Shown: one piece after another, positions 35,769 through 46,809 of the stretch
Numbering within the stretch: the first letter of the stretch is position 1
Layout of the letters: each line of letters opens with the position of its first letter
Assembly: GCF_022921055.1 (NCBI RefSeq)
Contig: NZ_CP095068.1
Span: 1-64,000, forward strand
Origin: Hymenobacter volaticus
GTDB taxonomy: Bacteria; Bacteroidota; Bacteroidia; Cytophagales; Hymenobacteraceae
Direction of reading: 5' to 3'
DNA length: 64,000 nt
Made by a program: the position numbers and the translations under genes
The notes under the pieces: model-generated
Told to the model about the DNA's origin: nothing
The model's database searches: none
The model's input: the letters and a program-made list of their open reading frames with translations, nothing else

Positions 35769-38059
35769 TTATTTGGCGTTCGATACCGAGAATGGTGCCG
35801 CGTCGGGCTTGGTGCCGCGCGTCTTGTTAGGCGTGGCAGCCATATCGAAATCAAGCGTTGCGCCTTTGAGCAGCTCTTCGTGGGTAAGGTAGTTTTTGTC
35901 GTAGACTTTGCCGTTCACCGTCAGCTGGTTCACATAACGGTTCTCGCTGGAATTATTGCTGGCATTCAACACAATGTCCTTGCCAGAGGGGAGGTGCAAG
36001 GTGGCCTTGGGGAAGAGGGGGCGCCCAGCACGTATTGGTCGGTGCCGGGGCACACGGGGTAGAAACCAAGAGCCGAGAAGACGTACCACGCCGACGTTTG
36101 CCCGTTGTCTTCGTCGCCGCAGTAGCCGTCGGAAGTAGGCAGGTACAGGCGGTTCATCACTTCGCGCACCCAGTACTGCGTTTTCCACGGCTGTCCGGCG
36201 TAGTTGTACAGGTAGGGCATGTGTTGAATGGGCTGGTTGCCGTGGGCGTAGTTCCCCATGTTGGCAATCTGCATCTCCCGGATTTCGTGAATAGTACCGC
36301 CGTAGTAAGAGTCGTCGAACACGGGCGGCAGCTTGAATACAGTGTCCAGGGTGGCCACAAACTTTTTCTTGCCGCCCATCAAATCCATTAGCCCCTGGAT
36401 GTCATGGAACACCGACCAGGTGTAGTGCAAGCTGTTGCCTTCGGTGAATGCGTCGCCCCATTTGAATGGGCTAAATGGCTTTTGGAACTTGCCATCCTGA
36501 TTTTTGCCGCGCATCAAACCTGATTCTTTGTCGAACAGGTTGCGGTAGTTTTGGCTGCGCTTGGCGTACAGATTGATTTCTTTCTTGGGCTTGTTTAGCG
36601 CTTTAGCCAGCTGGTAGATCGTGAAATCGTCGTAGGCGTACTCCAAGGTGCGCGCCGCGTTTTCATTGATCTTTACGTCGTAGGGTACGTAGCCGAGCTT
36701 GTTGTAGTACTCCACCCCGGCCCGGCCGACGGCGGTCAGCGGACCCGCGTTGTTGGCGCCGTGCGTTAGCGCCTCGTAGAGCACGTTCATGTCCTGGCCA
36801 CGGATGCCTTTGAGGTAGGCATCGGCCACTACGGAAGCCGAGTTATTGCCCACCATCACGTTGCGCAAGCCTGGGCTACCCCACTCCGGCAGCCAGCCGC
36901 TTTCCTTGTAGTCGTTGGCTAGGCCCTGCTGAATCTCGGTGTTGATGTCCGGGTACAGCAGATTCAGGAAGGGGAACAGCGCCCGGAAGGTGTCCCAAAA
37001 ACCCGTGTCGGTGTACATGAAGCCCGGCAGCACCTCGCCGTTGAAAGGGCTGTAGTGCATCACCTTGTTGTTGGCATCCAGCTCGTACAGCTTGCGCGGG
37101 AACAACAGCGAGCGGTAAAGGCAGGAGTAGAATGTGCGCCGCTGGTCGTCGGTGCCGCCGTTTATTTCAATGCGGCCTAGCGCCTTGTTCCAAGCGGCGC
37201 GGCCCTGCTGGCGAATGGCCTCGAAGTCGTTGTTGCCAATTTCGCGCAGGTTAAGCTCGGCTTGCTCGGGGCTGATGAACGAGGAAGACACCCGGGCGTT
37301 TACCTGTTCGCCTTTGCGAGTCTTGAAGCCAACGACAGCACCCGCATGGTTGGCGGTGGCTTCCATCTCGCCAGTGGCTAACACCTTGTCTTTGTAGACA
37401 GCAGTGCTAGTGAAAGGGCGGTCGAATTCGATAACGAAGAAGTTCTTGAAATTTTTGGGCACGCCACCGCTGTTGCGGGTGGTGTAGCCAATGATTTTAC
37501 GCTGCTCGGGCAGCACTTTCACGTACGAGCCTTTGTCTAGGGCGTCGAGCACCACATAGGCGCTGTCCGTTTGAGGAAAAGTGAAGCGGAAGCGTGCCGA
37601 CCGCTCAGTGGGCGCAATTTCCGTTACAATATCGTGGTCGGCCAGGTACACGCGGTAGTAGTTGGGCTCGGCCACTTCGGCTTTGTGCGAATACCAGCTG
37701 GCCCGCTCGTTTTCATCGAATACGCGCTTACCCTTGATGGGCATGATGGCAAACTGCCCGTAGTCGTTCATCCAAGGTGACGGCTGGTGCGTTTGCTTGA
37801 AACCCTTGATTTTGTCGGCCGCGTAGGTGTAAGCCCAACCGTCACCCATTTTGCCGGTTTGCGGCATCCAAAAGTTCATCCCCCACGGCAAGGCAATGGC
37901 CGGATAGGTGTTGCCATTGGATAGGCTAGGTTTGGAATCGGTACCAATAAGCGGGTTCACCCACTGAACCGGGTCCGGGGTAGTTGTTGCGACTTGCGCG
38001 ATGCTAGGACAAGCCTCTAGCAGCAGCAAAGCCGCGAGAGCAGAAAGAAATTTAGTCAT
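35769..38059 (-). CDS. GH92 alpha-mannosidase, frameshifted near the C-terminus (locus 2)
   Basis: This protein is 763 residues after one-base repair. It has a lipoprotein-like signal (LLLLEAC), the opening VQWVNPLIGTDSKPSLSNG, SLWDT-like GFWDTFRALFPFL, HEIREMQ, and the GH92 motif GDEDNGQTSAWYVFSALGFYPV. The frame breaks just after VLGAP at the run 36017-36021 (CCCCC on the coding strand); one more C gives VLGAPLFPKATLHLPSG and carries on to the stop at 35769, including the typical late YVNQLTVNGKVYDKNYLTH. Expected to remove alpha-mannose in the periplasm or at the surface. It lies directly before GH125. Confidence 0.9.
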
Positions 38060-38224
38060 TCGGTTACCAAAAATGAAAACGCGAAAGTTGCCGCGCGTAA
38101 GTCGAGTAGCGCGCCGTAAGGATACAACTTACAGCGCCGAAAAAATTAGTGCAATCACCTGAAAACTACGTAACCGGAAAGGTTATTTCAGAAATTGACA
38201 GCTGACTGGATAGCACTTTGAAAT

Positions 38225-38950
38225 TTAGTGGTACGTGAGTTCCACTGCTGGATTTTGGGTGTAGCTAAGCCAGAGTTCGTCTAGCGTTTTACCAGTTTTC
38301 TGCTTCCACAAATCAGCGGAATACGTGCGTGTGCGCGCGGCGTCATCCATTTCGTTGACGATGGATTTGCGCACGTTTTTCTCGAGCCAAACCAAGAAAC
38401 GGGCTGTGATACGGTAGCTATTGGTATAGCTCTGTCCTGCCTTGTAGTCAGGCAACGCCCACTTGGCATTTACATTATTAACCCCATACATGTATCGGAC
38501 ATAATCAGCAATGCCTTCGGTCAGCCAGCCGGGGGAGCCCTCGGGATACGCCTGCACAATGTGCATCACCTCATGTGTTACCACATCAATGTCCTCGGGG
38601 TGCTCTTTTAGCCACTTCGGACTGTATCGGGCCACACCGTTGCCGGTTGCCGCTACGCCCACGTATTCAGGGTCGATAATAAATGTGACTTTTTTGAGCG
38701 TCTTGGTGTTAAATCGTTTTGCCTGTTTAGGATAAACAGTGAAAAAAGCGTCCGTCATTTTTTGCTTTGTTGCAGCAGAAAATGCGGAATCTTTTGAAAT
38801 GAAAACAAGAGTATACCCACCCTTGGTAATAGAGTCTTTCGCGTAATAAGCACGCTCAATTTTTGCAAATGAAGTGGCTTGGGTTATTTCCGATTTTAGT
38901 GTGCCGATAAGAGTTGCTACCAGGAGAAATAAAAACGTCTTGTTTCTCAT
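38225..38950 (-). CDS. Secreted basic-secretory-protein-type metallopeptidase
   Basis: This 241-residue protein resembles the basic secretory protein (BSP) family, with the zinc site VVTHEVMHIVQAY (HExxH) and downstream GSPGWLTEGIADYVR, in which Glu is the likely third ligand side. It has an N-terminal signal peptide (FLFLLVATLIGTL). BSP proteins in plants and bacteria are presumed secreted peptidases with few tested examples. It lies within the mannosidase gene run between SusD and GH92, so it may act on mannoproteins or glycoproteins; that role is inference. A strong terminator separates it from the SusCD genes. Confidence 0.8.
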   Translation of the reverse strand: MRNKTFLFLLVATLIGTLKSEITQATSFAKIERAYYAKDSITKGGYTLVFISKDSAFSAATKQKMTDAFFTVYPKQAKRFNTKTLKKVTFIIDPEYVGVAATGNGVARYSPKWLKEHPEDIDVVTHEVMHIVQAYPEGSPGWLTEGIADYVRYMYGVNNVNAKWALPDYKAGQSYTNSYRITARFLVWLEKNVRKSIVNEMDDAARTRTYSADLWKQKTGKTLDELWLSYTQNPAVELTYH

Positions 38951-39096
38951 GCTTGTGCGCTTTGCTGCTTATTTAATTTAAATGGAAATAACTTATACGC
39001 CCTTGCAAACCAAGTTGAAATCGGCCGTTGTGGTCCCGAAATCAGTCGCAAAATTTAGGCCTCTGAGAGTGATTTTCGAAAGTATCAGTTTCAAGC

Positions 39097-39188
39097 AAAA
39101 AAAGAGCGTCAGGCCGAGTGGGGCCAGCAAGCGGCAGAAATTCCCAGAACTCCCGCTTGCACATGCTTCCCACCCGACCATGACGCTC
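39097..39188 (-). terminator. Intrinsic terminator with nested hairpins after SusD
   Basis: GAGCGTCA at 39104-39111 pairs with TGACGCTC at 39181-39188, and an inner stem GCAAGCGG/CCGCTTGC (39127-39134 with 39153-39160) folds inside. On the minus strand the outer stem is followed by seven T (39103-39097). It starts seven bases after the SusD stop codon at 39195 and separates the SusCD transcript from the downstream enzyme genes. Confidence 0.8.
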
Positions 39189-39194
39189 AGTTGC

Positions 39195-40718
39195 CTACCA
39201 GTTAGGGTTCTGGGTTAATTCCTTGTTGTTGTTGCGTTCTGCCGAGGGAATACCCCACAGCAAATATTTCTCCTGGAAAGCAGGGCCTACTTCAGCCTTA
39301 AAGCCTACCACGTCCACAAAGCGGTTGTTGACCACATCGTACGTTTTGCGCGTACGCTGAATGTCGAAGTACGCTTTGTTCTCGTAGGCTAGCTCGTGAT
39401 AGCGCTCCTTCCACACGGCCTCACGGAAGGCATCTTTACTCAGACCACTGAGCGCAGGCAGTTTAGCTCTGCTGCGTATAGCATTGATTTGAGCATAAGC
39501 CTTTGGTGTGGCAGCACTGGCTTCGTTGATAGCCTCGGCGTAAATTAACATTACCTCGGGCATTCTAATCAGCGTCCAGTTCTCATCGCTCGAGAAGTTA
39601 CGGTTTAAGGCACTTTCTAGATGGAAGTACTTATAGAGCGCGTGGCGGTTGAATTGAACAGTATTTGTCTTTGGACTATTAGACGTTCTATCAAACCCCT
39701 GAGCTCTAGAGAAATAAAACTGCCCCTCCTGGGCCCGTAGGTCGCCTGGCTCGTAGGTGTTATAAAACTCCTCCGTCGGAATCAAGGCTCCAAACTCGTC
39801 ATTGTAAGCCGACACGCCCGCGAAATAAGGGACCACTAGCGGGCTGATGGCGTTGGTAGCAATGCCATTGGCGTACTGAGCCTGGAGAATGAACTCGCCC
39901 TGGTTTTTGGTGGCGTTGCTGTGTAGCGAGAGGTAATCGGTGAACAGAGGATAATTGCCGGCGTCGATTACCTCAGCGGCCTTATCAGCAGCCTTCTGGT
40001 AGTTCTCTCTTACTTGCATTGGGTAGCCTGCCGTGGTCAGGTACACATCAGCCAGTAAGGCTTTCACGGCCGACTGCGAGATGCGCCCGGTACGGTCTAC
40101 TACCGGCAGACCCGCTACCTCCGCCGTTTGTAGGTCGCTAATAATCAGTGCGTACACGTCAGCCACTGGACTGCGAGCCGGATAAAGATTCGGACCGGGG
40201 CCAGTAATGGGTTCCGTCAGCAGAGGCACATCGCCGTAGAGCCGCACCAGCAGATTATACAGGTATGCCCGGATAAAATGCGCTTGACCAAGCAATATCT
40301 GCCTTTGGCTCTCAGGCATTTCAATGGTCGGGATGCGGGTAATAGCCAGGTTAGCTGCGCCAATGCCACTGTACGCACTATTCCAGACACTAGAGAAGAA
40401 GGGGTTGGCAGGGTCAATGCTTTGGTTGATGATCTGGTTGTTGTTGAAGCTTTGGCCAAGCGAGGTGGCGTGCATCGTCATCAGTTCCAGCGTCACCCAA
40501 ATGGCCTCGCCGTAGCCCGTACCGTTTTGCACGATGCGCAGGCTACTGTAAAGGCCGTCTACGGCAGCTTGAGCTTGGCCGGCTGTACTGTAATAGTCGT
40601 CGGGCCGGATGCGGGAGCGGCTGTCTACTTCCAGAAAATCATCGCAACTGGTTGCCACCAGTAGCAAACCCGCGCTAAGGGCTGCGGTTCGAGAAAGGCG
40701 TTGTATGGTCGAAAACAT
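39195..40718 (-). CDS. SusD/RagB-family lipoprotein (locus 2)
   Basis: This 507-residue surface lipoprotein has a lipobox (LLVATSC), the N-terminal FLEVDSRSRIRPDDYYST, TPR helices (RQILLGQAHFIRAYLYNLL, VKALLADVYLTTAG) and the C-terminal WKERYHELAYENKAYFDIQR and YLLWGIPSAERNNNKELTQNP, all typical of SusD. It pairs with the SusC gene 126 bases upstream. It should bind mannose-containing glycan, as judged by its neighbours. Confidence 0.95.
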   Translation of the reverse strand: MFSTIQRLSRTAALSAGLLLVATSCDDFLEVDSRSRIRPDDYYSTAGQAQAAVDGLYSSLRIVQNGTGYGEAIWVTLELMTMHATSLGQSFNNNQIINQSIDPANPFFSSVWNSAYSGIGAANLAITRIPTIEMPESQRQILLGQAHFIRAYLYNLLVRLYGDVPLLTEPITGPGPNLYPARSPVADVYALIISDLQTAEVAGLPVVDRTGRISQSAVKALLADVYLTTAGYPMQVRENYQKAADKAAEVIDAGNYPLFTDYLSLHSNATKNQGEFILQAQYANGIATNAISPLVVPYFAGVSAYNDEFGALIPTEEFYNTYEPGDLRAQEGQFYFSRAQGFDRTSNSPKTNTVQFNRHALYKYFHLESALNRNFSSDENWTLIRMPEVMLIYAEAINEASAATPKAYAQINAIRSRAKLPALSGLSKDAFREAVWKERYHELAYENKAYFDIQRTRKTYDVVNNRFVDVVGFKAEVGPAFQEKYLLWGIPSAERNNNKELTQNPNW

Positions 40719-40844
40719 AGATAAAGACGTGAAGAGTTACTTTTTGATTTGTAGATGTCGGAGTTGACTATTCGTCTGCTTCCTAAAATCGCACAGGCAA
40801 CCGAGGCCAGAGCAATCAACCAATCCCAACCGCTAAAAATCAGT

Positions 40845-43800
40845 TTAGAATGACACGTTCAAACCAGCCGTGAACGTGCGGGCCTTGGGGTAATCGAAGA
40901 ACTGAATACCTTGGGCAAAAGACTGGTCGAACGTCCTCGTTTCGGGATCGTAACCAAAGTAGTCGGTAATGAGAAAGAAGTTTTGGGCCGATACATAGGC
41001 CCGTAAGCGGCTCACCCCTAGTTTCTTAATTACATCATCGGAGAAGTTATAGCCCAATACTGCGTTACGTCCCCGAATGAAAGAGGCATCCTTTACCTTG
41101 TAAGAATCGATGCGCGAGTCGTAAGCTAGATAAGAAGGCCGCACTTGCGCGATGCTGGTGTTCTGGTTTTCGGGCGTCCAGGCATCGTATAGAGCCCCGG
41201 TGTAGCTGTTGGCCTGCCCGGTGCGGTCTAGGGCCGAGTGCTCCGTCAAGTTCATCACGTCGTTGCCGTAGGTGAACTGAAAGTCCAGCAATAGATCAAA
41301 GCCCCGGTAGCGGAAGTTGTTAATAAATGAGCCGAAACCAGTGGGAATATTCTTACCCAGAAGCACCCGGTCTTGGTCATTGATCCGGCCGTCGTCGTTC
41401 TGGTCGCGCCACTTCAGGTTTCCGGGTAGGCTACCATAGCGCCGAGCCTCGTCAGCTTCATCCGTACCCCAAGTCCCTAGGCGCTCCAGTCCGAATAAAG
41501 CGCCCACCGAGGAGCCGACGCGCAGCACGTTGGTCTCGTTAAGAAAGTTTGGGCCCGGAAAAATGTCGTCGTTGGCTGCACCCAGAGCCAGAATGCGGTT
41601 TTGCAGAAAAGAGATGTTGAACGTCGTGTTCCAGGTGAAATTGGTACCCTGCACGTTCACCGTATTCAAAGCCAACTCCAGGCCTCGGTTGCGCACGCTG
41701 CCAACGTTGGTTGGGTAGCTGCCGTAGCCGCTGCTGCGCGGCACCGGTGCCTGAAGCAGCAGGTCTTTGGTGGTGCGCTGGTAGATGTCGCCCTCAAACG
41801 TGATGCGGTTCTCCAGCAGGCCTACGTTCAGACCCAAATCAAACTGGTCGGCCGTTTCCCACTTAAGGAGTGGATTCCCAAGAGAGCCGAGCGCAACACC
41901 ATTGGTGCGGTTGCCGCCAAAAACGTAGCTATTAGTGCCTAGGAAAGTCTGCGACACGTAGTTGCCAAAGTCGGGGCCGCTGTTACCAGTGCGGCCATAG
42001 CCGAAGCGCAGCTTCAGGTCTGAAAACAGGTTGTTATCGCTAAGAAATCCTTCCTCTGAAATCCGCCAGGCCAGGGCCGCCGATGGGAAGATAGCATTCT
42101 TGGTGCTCACCCCGAAGCGGGAGGACCCGTCGCGGCGCGTAGTCAGGGTTAGCAGATAGCGGTTCTTGTAACCATAGTTTACTCGCCCGAAGATGGAAAA
42201 GAACTGATCAGCCTGGAAGTCGGAGCCAGGAGGGTTAGGTACGGAGCCAGTGCCAAGGTTGTAGAAGCTAAATGCATTATCAACTAGCAACGTGGTGCTA
42301 CTGCCATTCGACAGGCTGCGGAAGCGACGAGTGTCGGCGCCCACCACCACGTTCAGGGAGTGGTTTTCGCTGAACTGCTTATTGTAAGTAGCATAGTTCT
42401 GCCATTGCAAGCTGGTAGCGTCGTAATCATTTATGCTGGCGTAACCCTGCGCACCGCGCAACTGAATCAGCGTGGTAGCATAAGAAGGGTCGTTCCAAGC
42501 CTGAACAGTAGCACCCAGCACGCTGCGGAAGCTTAAATTCGGCGTAATGGTAAAATCCAAGTAGCCGTTGCCCGAAAACACCTGACGGCGACGTAGTTCC
42601 TCGTCTTCTTGAGCAATGGCCACAGGGTTGTCGCCGCTTTCCATATCGGGGTATTGCTGGCGGCTGGCGTACGTACCGTCGGGGTACTTGACGGGCATGA
42701 TGGGGATCATCTCAATCATCATGCGCGGGATGTTATTGCCTCCCACGAAGTCGTTACCGATCCGGTCGTTGATATTGCTGTAATTAATAGTAGCCCCTAC
42801 TTTCACCCATTTCTTTATTTGGTTATCTACAACCAAGCGGGCATTGTAGCGCTTCTGGAAAGTGTTAAGGATGGTACCTTGGGCGTTTGTATAGTTTAGG
42901 AACAGCCCGTAAGTGAGCTGGTCGGCACCACCCGAAAAGGATAGGTTATGACTTTGGGTTACACCCGTTTGGGTGGTTTCGTCTTGCCAGTCGGTGTCAT
43001 AGAGGGGGTTCAGGTTTTCGTCGAACAAGCGCCGGGGGTTATTGGGGTCGGCCAACGCCCGCCGCTTGATATTGGGGTCACGGTTGGTATAGCGGCCAGC
43101 AGCCCAGCCAGTGGGGTCAAACTTTTGGATGTTCTGGTAAGCCAAATCCTCGGTAGCCAGGAACTCCCGAGCATTCAATACATCCAGCTTACGGGCAATT
43201 TGGCTCACGCTCACAAAGGCATCGTAGCTGATTTGAGTGCCTTTTTTACCTCGCTTAGTGGTGATAAGAATAACGCCGTTGGAGCCTTGGGCGCCATAGA
43301 TAGCTGTGGCCGAAGCATCTTTCAAGACCTCAATACTGGCAATGTCGTTGGGGTTCAGCGAAGTAATGCCGGCGTCCCAGAACACGCCGTCTACGACATA
43401 CAATGGGTTGTTGCCGGCGTTGATAGAGCCATAACCCCGCACTCGTATAGTAGGGCTACTGCCTGGCTGTCCCGAGTTTAGCGACACATCAACGCCTGCT
43501 ACCCGGCCCTGTAAGCCTTGTGCCACGTTTACCACAGGTCGCTCCACCAACTCCTTACTGCTAACACTTCCTACGGCCCCAGTCACGTCGGAGCGCCGTT
43601 GGGTACCGTAACCAACTACGACCACCTCGTCCAAGGCTTTGGTGTCGGTAACTAGCTTCACCGTCAGCGTTGTGCGGCCACCGAGAGGAAGTTCCTGAGC
43701 AACGTAACCGATAGCCGAAACAACCAAAGTTTCGTTACCAGTTGGGACGGTCAGCGAAAATTTGCCTTCGGCATCGGTACTAGTGCCTAAGCCAGCAGAC

Positions 43801-43997
43801 CCTTTCACCACGACCGTTGTACCCGGCAGAGGGCTGCCCTTGTCGTCGGTTACCGCTCCTTGAATTGTTACTTCAACGCGCCGGAAAGTGGAAATGTCAC
43901 TATTTGCAGAAGCCGGCGTCAGCGGTAGAATAGCTGCCGCGCCAAGAGCAAGTAGCGGGATGCTGCGTAAGTTCCTAGCAGATAAAGAGTTTCGCAT
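40845..43997 (-). CDS. SusC-like TonB-dependent importer (locus 2)
   Basis: This 1050-residue outer-membrane importer has a signal peptide (SIPLLALGAAAILPLTPASA), a carboxypeptidase-like domain (about residues 45-125), the EVVVVGYGTQ segment, a plug and a barrel ending FTAGLNVSF. It has no STN domain, in line with control by a LacI-type operator at 44108-44125 rather than by a FecR pair. The start at 43997 is preferred to 44102. It is intact. It transcribes leftward with SusD and ends at the terminator at 39097-39188. Confidence 0.94.
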   Translation of the reverse strand: MRNSLSARNLRSIPLLALGAAAILPLTPASANSDISTFRRVEVTIQGAVTDDKGSPLPGTTVVVKGSAGLGTSTDAEGKFSLTVPTGNETLVVSAIGYVAQELPLGGRTTLTVKLVTDTKALDEVVVVGYGTQRRSDVTGAVGSVSSKELVERPVVNVAQGLQGRVAGVDVSLNSGQPGSSPTIRVRGYGSINAGNNPLYVVDGVFWDAGITSLNPNDIASIEVLKDASATAIYGAQGSNGVILITTKRGKKGTQISYDAFVSVSQIARKLDVLNAREFLATEDLAYQNIQKFDPTGWAAGRYTNRDPNIKRRALADPNNPRRLFDENLNPLYDTDWQDETTQTGVTQSHNLSFSGGADQLTYGLFLNYTNAQGTILNTFQKRYNARLVVDNQIKKWVKVGATINYSNINDRIGNDFVGGNNIPRMMIEMIPIMPVKYPDGTYASRQQYPDMESGDNPVAIAQEDEELRRRQVFSGNGYLDFTITPNLSFRSVLGATVQAWNDPSYATTLIQLRGAQGYASINDYDATSLQWQNYATYNKQFSENHSLNVVVGADTRRFRSLSNGSSTTLLVDNAFSFYNLGTGSVPNPPGSDFQADQFFSIFGRVNYGYKNRYLLTLTTRRDGSSRFGVSTKNAIFPSAALAWRISEEGFLSDNNLFSDLKLRFGYGRTGNSGPDFGNYVSQTFLGTNSYVFGGNRTNGVALGSLGNPLLKWETADQFDLGLNVGLLENRITFEGDIYQRTTKDLLLQAPVPRSSGYGSYPTNVGSVRNRGLELALNTVNVQGTNFTWNTTFNISFLQNRILALGAANDDIFPGPNFLNETNVLRVGSSVGALFGLERLGTWGTDEADEARRYGSLPGNLKWRDQNDDGRINDQDRVLLGKNIPTGFGSFINNFRYRGFDLLLDFQFTYGNDVMNLTEHSALDRTGQANSYTGALYDAWTPENQNTSIAQVRPSYLAYDSRIDSYKVKDASFIRGRNAVLGYNFSDDVIKKLGVSRLRAYVSAQNFFLITDYFGYDPETRTFDQSFAQGIQFFDYPKARTFTAGLNVSF

Positions 43998-44107
43998 GTG
44001 GAAGGGTTGGTGGAAAGAGAAGTGAGAGGGCAACTGAGTAAGAAAGAAGAACTTTAACTGCAAACTGAAGCCACAAAAAAGAGTGGCAGAAATCGTTTGC
44101 AATTAAT

Positions 44108-44125
44108 TGCCTAAACGTTTTGGCA
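44108..44125. promoter_or_regulatory. LacI-type operator before SusC (locus 2)
   Basis: TGCCTAAACGTTTTGGCA is an 18-bp palindrome with one mismatch and the central CG typical of LacI/PurR-family sites. It is 111 bases upstream of the SusC start codon. A LacI-family gene follows the divergent GH92 gene. Confidence 0.7.
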
Positions 44126-44365
44126 TAAACCTCTAAAATCAAGGATAAGAAAGTGCGAAAACCTAAAGGCAAATCGTTGAAAAACCAGTGGGGCACATAG
44201 TTGCCGCACCGAATTGAAGTGAGAGGCAGAACAAAATAGCTAGTAAAGGCGTGGTTAGCAGCTATTCAGAGCGGTACCTGATCTAACTAAAGAAACACTA
44301 GCTAGGCGATTGGTTGAGGAGATTGTGGCGAAAATATCTAGGTTTTATTTCGATCTACCAAAATA

Positions 44366-44383
44366 TGCTAAAGCCTTTTAGCA
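44366..44383. promoter_or_regulatory. LacI-type operator before GH92 (locus 2)
   Basis: TGCTAAAGCCTTTTAGCA is an 18-bp site inside a longer 12-bp perfect inverted repeat (44361-44372 with 44377-44388). Its centre is CC rather than CG. It lies 111 bases before the GH92 start codon. The outer TGCTAAA/TTTAGCA halves match the pair at 52557-52614. Confidence 0.7.
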
Positions 44384-44493
44384 TATTTGCTCAGCCTGTT
44401 CAGACGCTTGCCGTGCTTTAAAGCCCAAGTATGTATAAGGTTAATCCTACTTCTGGCGGCTGTTTCCCACTTTTATCTTTCTAAAGTACTGGT

Positions 44494-46778
44494 ATGCGTA
44501 TACCCCACCCTCATTCTAAACTGGCACCTAGTCGCTCGCTCTGTTGGTTGCTGAGTTGTTGGCTGCTGCTCGGTTGTTCCGCCCTTGCCAAAGCGCAAAA
44601 TCCCAAGCTCACTACTTACGTTGATCCTATGATTGGCACGGGCGGCCACGGCCACGTTTTCCTTGGGGCCAATGTGCCTTTCGGGGCGGTGCAGGTTGGC
44701 CCCCAGAACATCTTTAAGGGCTGGGACTGGTGCTCTGGCTATCACTACTCTGATAGCTTGATTACGGGCTTTTCGCATATGCATTTAAGCGGTACCGGGG
44801 CCTCCGACCTGGGCGACGTGCTGATCATGCCTTACACGGGACCAATCAAAACAGACAAAGGCCAGCAGCAGGTCCCGCACCAAGGCTACCTTTCGCGGTT
44901 CTCCCATGCGCGCGAAACTGCCCGGCCGGGTTACTATGCCGTCACGCTCGACGACTACAACATCCGGGCTGAGCTAACCAGCACCGCTCGGGTGGGTTTC
45001 CACCGCTATACCTTTCCGGCTAACAGCAAGGAAGCGCACGTTATTATCGACTTAAAAGAAGGTATCGATGACAAAGCCACCGACAGCTATATAGAACAGA
45101 TAGATCCACAGACATTTGTCGGTTACCGCTTTTCCAAGGGCTGGGCTAAAGACCAGCGCGTGTATTTCGCCATCAAGACCTCGGCGCCAGTGCCGCAATT
45201 CGCCGTCTATAACGAGACTCAGCAACTCGCGGGCAAATCGGGGAAAGGGGTAGCCATTAAAGGGGTGTTCGGCTTCGCGAAGGCGCCGGGCACATTGCAA
45301 ATGAAGGTGGGTATCTCGCCGGTAAGCACCGAGAATGCCCTTGCTAATATTCAGGCGGAAATCCCGGGCTGGGACTTCGCTAACGTTCAGCAGGCCGCCG
45401 ATACGCAATGGAACAAAGAACTAAGCAAGGTGATGATAGAATCGCAGGACCCCGTGGCCCGGCGCATTTTTTACACCTCGATGTACCATGCCCTATTCGC
45501 GCCCGCGTTGTTTAACGACGTCAACGGCGACTACCGCGGCACCGATAAGAAGGTCTACTCCAAAGCCCCATTCGTTAACTATACCACCTTTTCGCTCTGG
45601 GACACCTATCGCACCGAGCACTCCTTGTTTACATTGGTGCAGCCAGAGCGGGTTAACGACATGATGCAGTCGATGCTGGCTATTCACCAGCAGCAGGGCA
45701 AACTGCCCATTTGGCACCTGATGGGCAGCGAAACCAATACGATGGTGGGTTACAGCGCCGTGCCGGCCCTCGCTGAAGCTTACTTGAAAGGCACGCCTGG
45801 CCTCGACGGCAACCAGGTGCTAGCCGCCATGAAAGCCTCTAGCACCCGCGACGACCAAGGTGTGAGCTACCTGAAGTCCATGGGCTTTATCCCGGCCGAC
45901 AAAGAAAGCGAATCCGTGGCAAAGGCGCTGGAATACGCTATCGATGATTGGAGTATCGCGCAAGTAGCCAAGAAGCTCGGCAAACTGGACGACTACAAAA
46001 CGTACAGCGCCCGCGCCAAATACTATCAAAAGTACTTCGACCCCCACACCCGCTTTATGCGCGGCCTTACTACCGACGGCAAGTTTCAGTTGCCCTTCGA
46101 CCCCATTCAATCTATTCACCGCCAAAACAACTACACCGAAGGCAATGCTTGGCAATACACCTGGCTGGTACCCCACGATGTACCCGGCTTGATCAAACTG
46201 TTCGGCAGCGAGGCCGCCTTCACCCAGAAGCTCGATAGCCTCTTTATCGTGCAAGGCAGCTTGGGCGAGAGTGCCTCGCCAGACATTTCGGGCTTGATTG
46301 GCATGTATGCGCACGGCAACGAGCCTAGCCACGCCACAGTTTACCTTTACCCGTACGCCGGCCAGCAGTGGAAAACAGCCGAAAAGGTGCGGCAGGTGCT
46401 GCGGGAAATGTACAAGGACAAGCCCGACGGCATCAGTGGCAACGAAGACTGCGGGCAGATGTCGGCTTGGTACATTCTGTCGGCTATGGGTTTCTATCCG
46501 GTTTCGCCTAGTAGTGGCGCCTACGTGTTAGGCAGTCCTATTGTCGACAAAGCAACTATTCAGGTAGGTAAGGGGAAAACATTTATTGTGGACGTTAAAA
46601 ACAATGGCCCGCAAAACCCCTATATTCAGTCGGCTACCCTCAATGGCAAGGCGTATTCGAATAGTTACTTGCTACATAAAGACATTGTAGCCGGGGCACC
46701 CTGCAACTAACCATGGGGCCACAACCAAACCGCACGTTTGGTGCTAACCTAGCCAACCGGCCCCGAGAAATATATTAA
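44494..46778 (+). CDS. GH92 alpha-mannosidase, frameshifted at the C-terminus (locus 2)
   Basis: This protein is 761 residues after repair. It has a signal peptide with a likely lipobox (WLLLGC), the opening TYVDPMIGTGGHGHVFLGA, SLWDTYRTEHSLFTL, GNEPSHATVYLYPYAGQ and GNEDCGQMSAWYILSAMGFYPV, all GH92 hallmarks. The uninterrupted frame ends at 46710 with AGAPCN. One more G in the run 46693-46696 gives AGGTLQLTMGPQPN and a natural end at 46778. It is transcribed away from SusC and is followed after 31 bases by a LacI gene. Confidence 0.92.
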
Positions 46779-46809
46779 ATAAGGAAGCTGGAAGACCTGC
46801 GTCTGGCCG

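Larger units (their letters stand above)
43998..44493. promoter_or_regulatory. Divergent promoter region of SusC (left) and GH92 (right)
   Basis: About 500 bases between divergent genes hold two LacI-type palindromes, listed separately. The operator facing SusC and the one facing GH92 are each 111 bases from the respective start codon, so each likely serves one promoter. The rest is AT-rich and unremarkable. Confidence 0.65.

Noticed and set aside
44494..46778. Programmed frameshifting in the GH92 gene
   Set aside because: No slippery heptamer or stimulatory structure was seen, and the same type of one-base loss recurs in seven unrelated genes.
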